Assembly: GCF_014529535.1 (NCBI RefSeq)
Contig: NW_023503509.1
Coordinates: 868,001 to 932,000, forward strand
Origin: Bradysia coprophila
Taxonomy: Eukaryota; Arthropoda; Insecta; Diptera; Sciaridae
Length of the DNA stretch: 64,000 nucleotides
Direction: 5' to 3'
Notes under the pieces: generated by a model
Databases searched by the model: none
What the model saw: only the letters and a program-made list of their open reading frames with translations
What the model was told of the DNA's origin: nothing
In this document: positions 58,913 to 64,000 of the stretch, piece after piece
Position numbering within the stretch: the first letter of the stretch is position 1
How the letters are laid out: every line of letters begins with the position of its first letter
Made by a program: the position numbers and the translations under genes

Positions 58913-59220
58913 TTTTGGTTACGAAAAAAATCAAAGTTTCACACAAATTAACGAAACTTTGATGAATTTTGCGCCAGCTTAAAAATATTTATGTTAGCAT
59001 GCAATCCACGAAACTTTATAACTTTTGCAAAAAAATCACCCTGTAATCGAGGGGTGACGCACCATTTAATCCATTAAATCCATTTAGCCACAAAAAAAAT
59101 AGTTTTAGCGAAATATTTAGACTATAAACCTAAAAAAATTGGTAAACTAATTTGGAAAATTAGATTTGCATCATCCCCAGGGCGTTTAAGTACTCGTGAG
59201 ATATAGAAAATAGTATTTTA

Positions 59221-59461
59221 CATTGGGTGCTGCGGAGGTAGTTCATTACATGAGGGATCAATTTGTGATACGAGCGGAGCTCACAAGTGTGTGTTTAAGC
59301 GCCTCGGTTTGAAAACTGTTATTTTGACAAGGGTAGAGCCGAAGGCGAGGTATGCATCTACCCAACTCAAAATAACAGTTTTAAACCGAGGCGCTTAAAA
59401 CACACGCGTGAGTTCGCGAATTGATTCCGAATGTAATGAACTACCAAGCAGCGCCCAATGT
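59221..59461. mobile_element. Palindromic MITE, ~240 bp, possible TA target duplication
   Basis: CATTGGGTGCTGCGGAGGTA and GTTCATTACAT at the left are mirrored by ATGTAATGAACTACC and AGCAGCGCCCAATG at the right. Inner parts AAGCGCCTCGGTTTGAAAAC / GTTTTAAACCGAGGCGCTT and ACTGTTATTTTGA / TCAAAATAACAGT form a nearly complete stem. TA flanks both ends. Confidence 0.87.
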
Positions 59462-59679
59462 ATATAGTTTTAATGCATGCCCCTCCGGAAAATAACATTA
59501 CATGGCAAATACTTTTCCTTCTCACAAAAAAAGTGAAAAAACAATCTGTTTTTGCATTGAAATGTTACATACACGAATCTAGCTCACTGGCGAAATTGGC
59601 TCACACAAACACACTTCTCTAAAAATATTGATCCCAAAAATCAGTTGTCACAACGTGCTTAAACAATATTGTAACAATA

Positions 59680-59876
59680 GGTTTGTTCCAAGGCCATATG
59701 AATTGTCAAATTTCATCCATATAACCATAACCTCAACAATACCTCTGTGTAAATCGCGTAGGCGACGTTGGTCGATTTGTATGAAATATCACGTAAGCGA
59801 CGTTGCTGTGGATGAAATTGTCGTTGTTCGGGTTGTCAAAGTTCGTGTTTACAGTTACTTGGAACAAACCTATAAC
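59680..59876. repeat. Imperfect inverted repeat
   Basis: AGGTTTGTTCCAAGGCC and GAATTGTCAAATTTCATCCA on the left are mirrored by TGGATGAAATTGTC and ACTTGGAACAAACCT on the right. The right arm resembles a stretch inside the hAT-like element (GTGGATGAAATCTGCC, CCTTGGAACAGACATATAAC at 50661-50715). Confidence 0.65.
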
Positions 59877-61320
59877 ACAATTGATTTAGTGACATCATAG
59901 TGTTTTGCGAAGATGTTACATGCAAATTTTGTGTTTTGTGTTGCTTTTGTTAATTCTGTTGATATTAAAATAAATTTTGCAGTGAAGTGAAGGAGACCTA
60001 ATCACGTAAGGAATGTAGTGTTCTAGAAAATAAGTCAAAAACTCGCAATTTGAATTGTTTGGCCATTAGTGTTCGTTGACGACATTGAAACAAATTCTAA
60101 AACAAATATGGCCGACATATTCAATAAGGGATGTGACCCACCCCTAACTAAAGGTGTTATTATAAAGCTCATGAAAAGTAGTTGCTTTCGCACTAATTTA
60201 TTTTACCGGAAACGGATACACATTTAAAGCAAAACGTTTCCGCTAAAACGTAATTTTTAAGATTACCGCCGTCATTTTATTTCTACTGGGTCATCTCTTC
60301 TGCAACTCACGTCCCACCAAACGACAATATTGTTGTTTGTTTACATGATTGGTCATAAATTTTTTTTCATAATTTTGGTTGCTTCGACGAACATTTTAAG
60401 TCAACCGATAAGTGAACTGTTAAAAACAACACAAGAAGCACATTTCCTCACAAAATCTGAATTAAATCACACCGAAATCACCGAAATTATGACATTTTCA
60501 CAAAAAACACTACATTTTTGTGTTGGCGATTTGACGTTTGAAAAACTATAATCATGTTCCGATGAACGACTTTTACGATGATTTTCTTTGTTAAACCATA
60601 TTTGACTAAGTTCAAGGTGGATGTGATTTGGGTGTGAAATTGAGTGGGAAGTGCTATTTTCATAGATTTTCTTTTTGTAAAATCTTTTAAATGAGACAAT
60701 ATTTTGAGGATGTACGAGTTTCTTATTTTTCTTCGATAAGTCCCTCCCTTATTCTGCGTTTCTAAAAATTGATTTTTTATTGAAAGTGCTTGCTTGTTGT
60801 GCATTAAATTCAAGCCACAATTGCTGAAACTTTTTTTAGCATCAACACGAAAGCAACAACAACCGCTTTTATTTCAGTGTTTGAGAATTACAATGATGTA
60901 TGTAAGATGTATGTAATGAACTATGACCTCTCTAAGGAGGTAATAAACTATCCCGATCGGACCCAAAATGTGTCCATAGGAAATAAACGATTTTCGAGGG
61001 GCATACATACATGTAATGTTTATTTTCTGGAGGGGACATGCATCAAAATTTATTTAATCCATTTATTCCACTTTTCGCCAAAAACTCATAAAAGTGGAAT
61101 TTTACGCTTTTTAACTTTGTAGAGATAATGAGACACGAAGAACGAAATTTCGGAAATATAGCACGCATACAAGTGCATACAAGTGTTTCAATTATTTTCA
61201 AATATTTGTTTGACATTATTTCGCGCGCTTTCTCAAAACGTAAGTTACGTTACACATACATCCATATGTGATCTTTCCGCATAAAGTTGCGTTAACATTA
61301 CTTATCTACCCTATATTATA
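59877..61320. other. Intergenic, no gene supported
   Basis: Frames of up to 108 codons exist here (for example 60487-60813 minus), without recognisable motifs or splice support. Confidence 0.4.
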
Positions 61321-61678
61321 TCGATGGTTGTAGTACGTGTCGATCAAAATAATGCCTTTTTAAGACTTCTAAAGCATTTGGTAAAATGTACTTTTTTCCT
61401 ATTAAATCCATTAAATCCTATTTTTATTCCATTTAATCCATTAAATGCAGAAGTGCGTCACCCATTGTCTATAATGTTAAAAATTCTGTTCCGCACCCAA
61501 AAAAAGTTCTACGTTTCAATCGCCCAAAAACATGATAAGACCAATGGTTTACTTATCCGTACACTATGTACGTTTAAAACGTACAGTAAATGTCAGACTG
61601 GCAATGACGTTTAAATGTTTATTTAAGAATAAATGCAACTTAATTGATGATTTGTTGATACAATCATATCACATCATC

Positions 61679-61760
61679 CAGGCCCGGACTGGCCATACTG
61701 GGCGATCGGGCGAAGCCCGATGCGCCTTTCACTTCCAGCGGCCCTGGGATTTGATCGCCT
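61679..61760 (+). mobile_element. Possible hAT-type terminus
   Basis: CAGGCCCGGACTGGCCATAC followed by GC-rich GGGCGATCGGGCGAAGCCC resembles ends of hAT-type elements that begin CAGG-(G/C)-CGGACTGGCCA. No opposite end was found in the window. Confidence 0.35.
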
Positions 61761-63202
61761 TTCGCCGAAACGTAAAATGATAATTGTTTCACCAATCTAT
61801 TTCAAAAAAATTTGCCTGCGGTGCTTCCTACTTTTGTTACCTTTTATTCATAGTTCAGATTCTATCTAGACTGTGATTCCATTTAAGTTACTATATTAGA
61901 AAATCTATGTCATTCGCTTCGCTCTTTTTGTTCCTACAAAGTCAAAGTCAAAGAAATTTATTATAATCAAAATAATTCAGTAAGCTTAACATAGCAATGC
62001 GAGTCAATTATCGAGATTCAACATTTCGGTTTTACAGCGAACTAATTTCATTAAATCAACGTTCCGCTACATCATCAAACAATTCGAAGGAAAAGATCAA
62101 CAAAAACCTTCACATGATCAATTGTAACTTTGTTCCTACAATTTTCTTTCACTAGAAGCGTGATTGAATTGAACGCGACTTGAAAAAGAACTCGCTACTC
62201 TCGCATTGTAGCACAATAACTTGATTTCACACCAAATGTTTCAGTTACCATAAGTGAAAATCATTATTTCAGATTGTTTTTCAGAAATTGGTCCAAGATT
62301 TCTGTGTGTCCGGGGGCTCGTATATTAATAATAGTTGAAATAAAATTTACTGAGGATTTTTGTGTAAGAACTAAAGTCCTCAAACCGAATCTTTTTCTAC
62401 TTTGTCGATTTTTTCGAAATTTCATTCATCCGAAAAATTTTGAGATATTCTACAGTTTCGGGAAGCTGTTTGACCGTCAATTTAGCCTTTATTCTTTAGC
62501 CCTTGATACCAGCACTACTCAGGAACACTCATTTTTCCAACGTCAAAACGCCTCCCAATTTCAAACATAGCATGTGTTGCGTGTTTTTATTCACACCCTT
62601 TACGAAAGAAATGCGAAGCAGAGCTGTGATTCTACACCTCCATCCTATTTCAATGCTTATTGCACTCACGGCTGAGCAAAGAGATTCTGACAGTTTGTGC
62701 TACGCGTACTCAATCTCATAAAGGACAAAGATTAAGTTGACATAAAATTCATGAGCCATCTGTCACGTCTGATGTAAACGCTCATTTTTTCCGGCAGTTT
62801 GCATGGGCTCACGAACCGTTGCGTACTATCATACATAACATAACATAATTAATTTAAACTAAGGTAAGCGACGCTCAAATTTATCGTTCTAATCTTCTGA
62901 TTATCATCATTAAATTCGTCGTGAAAACTGTGCAAATTGCATTTAGATATTACAATGGAATGTTGTACAAATGTCAAGTATTTAGGGAAAGCGTAAGAAC
63001 GCTCTGATCTATGTTAAGGCTATGTTTATAGATAAAGTTTCAGTGTAACCTTGTATTGTGGTGAATGTGAGGTTGATAAATTTTATTTTCAATTTTGAAC
63101 GCATCTATGGTGTCAATAATCTTCGTAACTTCCAATTGATGTTTGATCTGAACTCTCCCGTTGCTCTGTAACTAAAAATCGAATTTTTTGTTACCTTCCA
63201 GA
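61761..63202. other. Intergenic/5' region of the last gene
   Basis: No coding region or repeat was recognised. The sequence TTACCTTCCAG just before the ATG at 63203 looks like a splice acceptor, so an untranslated upstream exon probably lies in this stretch. Confidence 0.4.
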
Positions 63203-64000
63203 ATGACGATGTATCTTCAGATTGAGAAAGACTTCAAAGAAATTTTTGTCAACATCTTGTCACGCTGCGAACAAATTTTGTTTGCTGATGGAAAAGATCC
63301 TTTCGAGTTCCTAGATCCTATCTTATCCGATACGCAGTGTCACATCCATGCACTGTTTATCATCAGCAAATTGACTCAGCTGGGCAACAATAGTCAGACT
63401 TGTGATTTTAAAAATCTAAAAACATTGCCAAGCACCGAACGGACTCTATTATCTTATGTCGTCCTACTCAGCATATTAAAATATGAAGAGATTGATGAAG
63501 TCGGTTTCGTGAGAGTCAATCGGCTGATCGACTATTTTGGTATTCTGACTGGTCGAACGAATGCAGAAAAATTATTTATCGCCGGATTGAAAGAAACCTT
63601 TAATTCACATTCCACGCAAAACTTAAAAGATTTGACAAGTGGAAAGTTGAAACAAGTGTTAGAGGAGTGCGATGCAAGTTTGCGGATTAAAAAATTTCGA
63701 CTTCAACTTCAACCGTGCTACGCTAGTCTTTACACAGTGTTAAAGTACATGGGAGACAATAACTTGCCAATTATTATACCATTGGTACGATTCAAAACGG
63801 GACAACTTGATGACAAACTGAGCATAGAAAGCAAAACCCTTTTATACTTTGAGTTTCAAAAAAGTAAAAACTCATTTGTCTACAAGAACGAGAAGAATTT
63901 GACTGAAGAAGATAGGACCAGGCCAACGATTGTCATCACCTGTTACAGCGTCATTACCAATAACTATCCGGAATATTTCGAGGAGTTCATGGACGGTTCA
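63203..64000 (+). CDS. Unrecognised protein, N-terminal 266 codons (runs off window)
   Basis: An uninterrupted frame starts MTMYLQIEKDFKEIFVNILS and continues to the last base without a stop. A polypyrimidine tract and acceptor (CCTTCCAG) sit two bases before the ATG, which supports this as the first coding exon of a spliced gene. Composition is even and the sequence is predicted to be largely helical at first (for example RTLLSYVVLLSILKYEEIDE). A later part, CYASLYTVLKYMGDNNLPII, is followed by charged sequence. There is no signal peptide, and no zinc-finger or transposon motif. I do not recognise the family. The length and codon regularity make a chance frame unlikely. Confidence 0.75.
   Translation, partial: MTMYLQIEKDFKEIFVNILSRCEQILFADGKDPFEFLDPILSDTQCHIHALFIISKLTQLGNNSQTCDFKNLKTLPSTERTLLSYVVLLSILKYEEIDEVGFVRVNRLIDYFGILTGRTNAEKLFIAGLKETFNSHSTQNLKDLTSGKLKQVLEECDASLRIKKFRLQLQPCYASLYTVLKYMGDNNLPIIIPLVRFKTGQLDDKLSIESKTLLYFEFQKSKNSFVYKNEKNLTEEDRTRPTIVITCYSVITNNYPEYFEEFMDGS

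Noticed and set aside
59628..59900. 90-codon frame with an Arg/Val-rich end
   Set aside because: It spans an imperfect inverted repeat, which explains the mirrored word pattern.

Overview
The window is eukaryotic nuclear DNA from an insect, most probably a nematoceran fly (a fungus-gnat-like dipteran is my best guess). It is AT-rich. The coding genes are split by short introns of about 55-85 bp with GT..AG borders, and the predicted proteins read as insect orthologues. No bacterial operon, CRISPR array, rRNA or convincing tRNA gene was seen.

Five complete host genes and one partial gene could be assembled exon by exon. They are COX11 (minus, 19138-20026, mitochondrial copper chaperone), an FBF1-like coiled-coil ciliary protein (plus, 29298-32610), an aldo-keto reductase (minus, 32833-35193), a wax-ester-synthase/DGAT-type acyltransferase (minus, 48509-50157), a puromycin-sensitive-type M1 aminopeptidase (plus, 52383-55435), and the first 266 codons of an unrecognised protein running off the right edge (plus, 63203-64000). 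They look like unrelated housekeeping genes. FBF1 and the reductase are convergent with only about 220 bp between their stop codons.

The rest is mostly repeats. The left edge (1-1560) is a ~55-bp minisatellite. A 352-bp satellite with higher-order structure fills 3828-9437. A family of elements with GCCCCGTACGAAG-type subterminal repeats, a GTCC/GTCT microsatellite, ~144-bp internal tandem repeats and a terminal hairpin occurs at 1894-3138, 20450-28370, 43283-44575, 46106-48268 and 56820-58199. Its layout resembles DINE-1/Helentron elements. The 20450-28370 cluster is a palindromic pile-up and has been split cleanly by a copia-type LTR element with unusually short 98-bp LTRs (22708-26073).

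A single-ORF reverse-transcriptase family with an N-terminal PHD and C2H2 finger and a C-terminal nuclease-like domain is present twice as decayed copies: 40032-43215, itself hit by a 202-bp element with an 8-bp target duplication, and a C-terminal remnant at 1649-3463 split by a repeat element. Many hairpin or foldback elements and two hAT-like insertions fill the remaining intergenic space.
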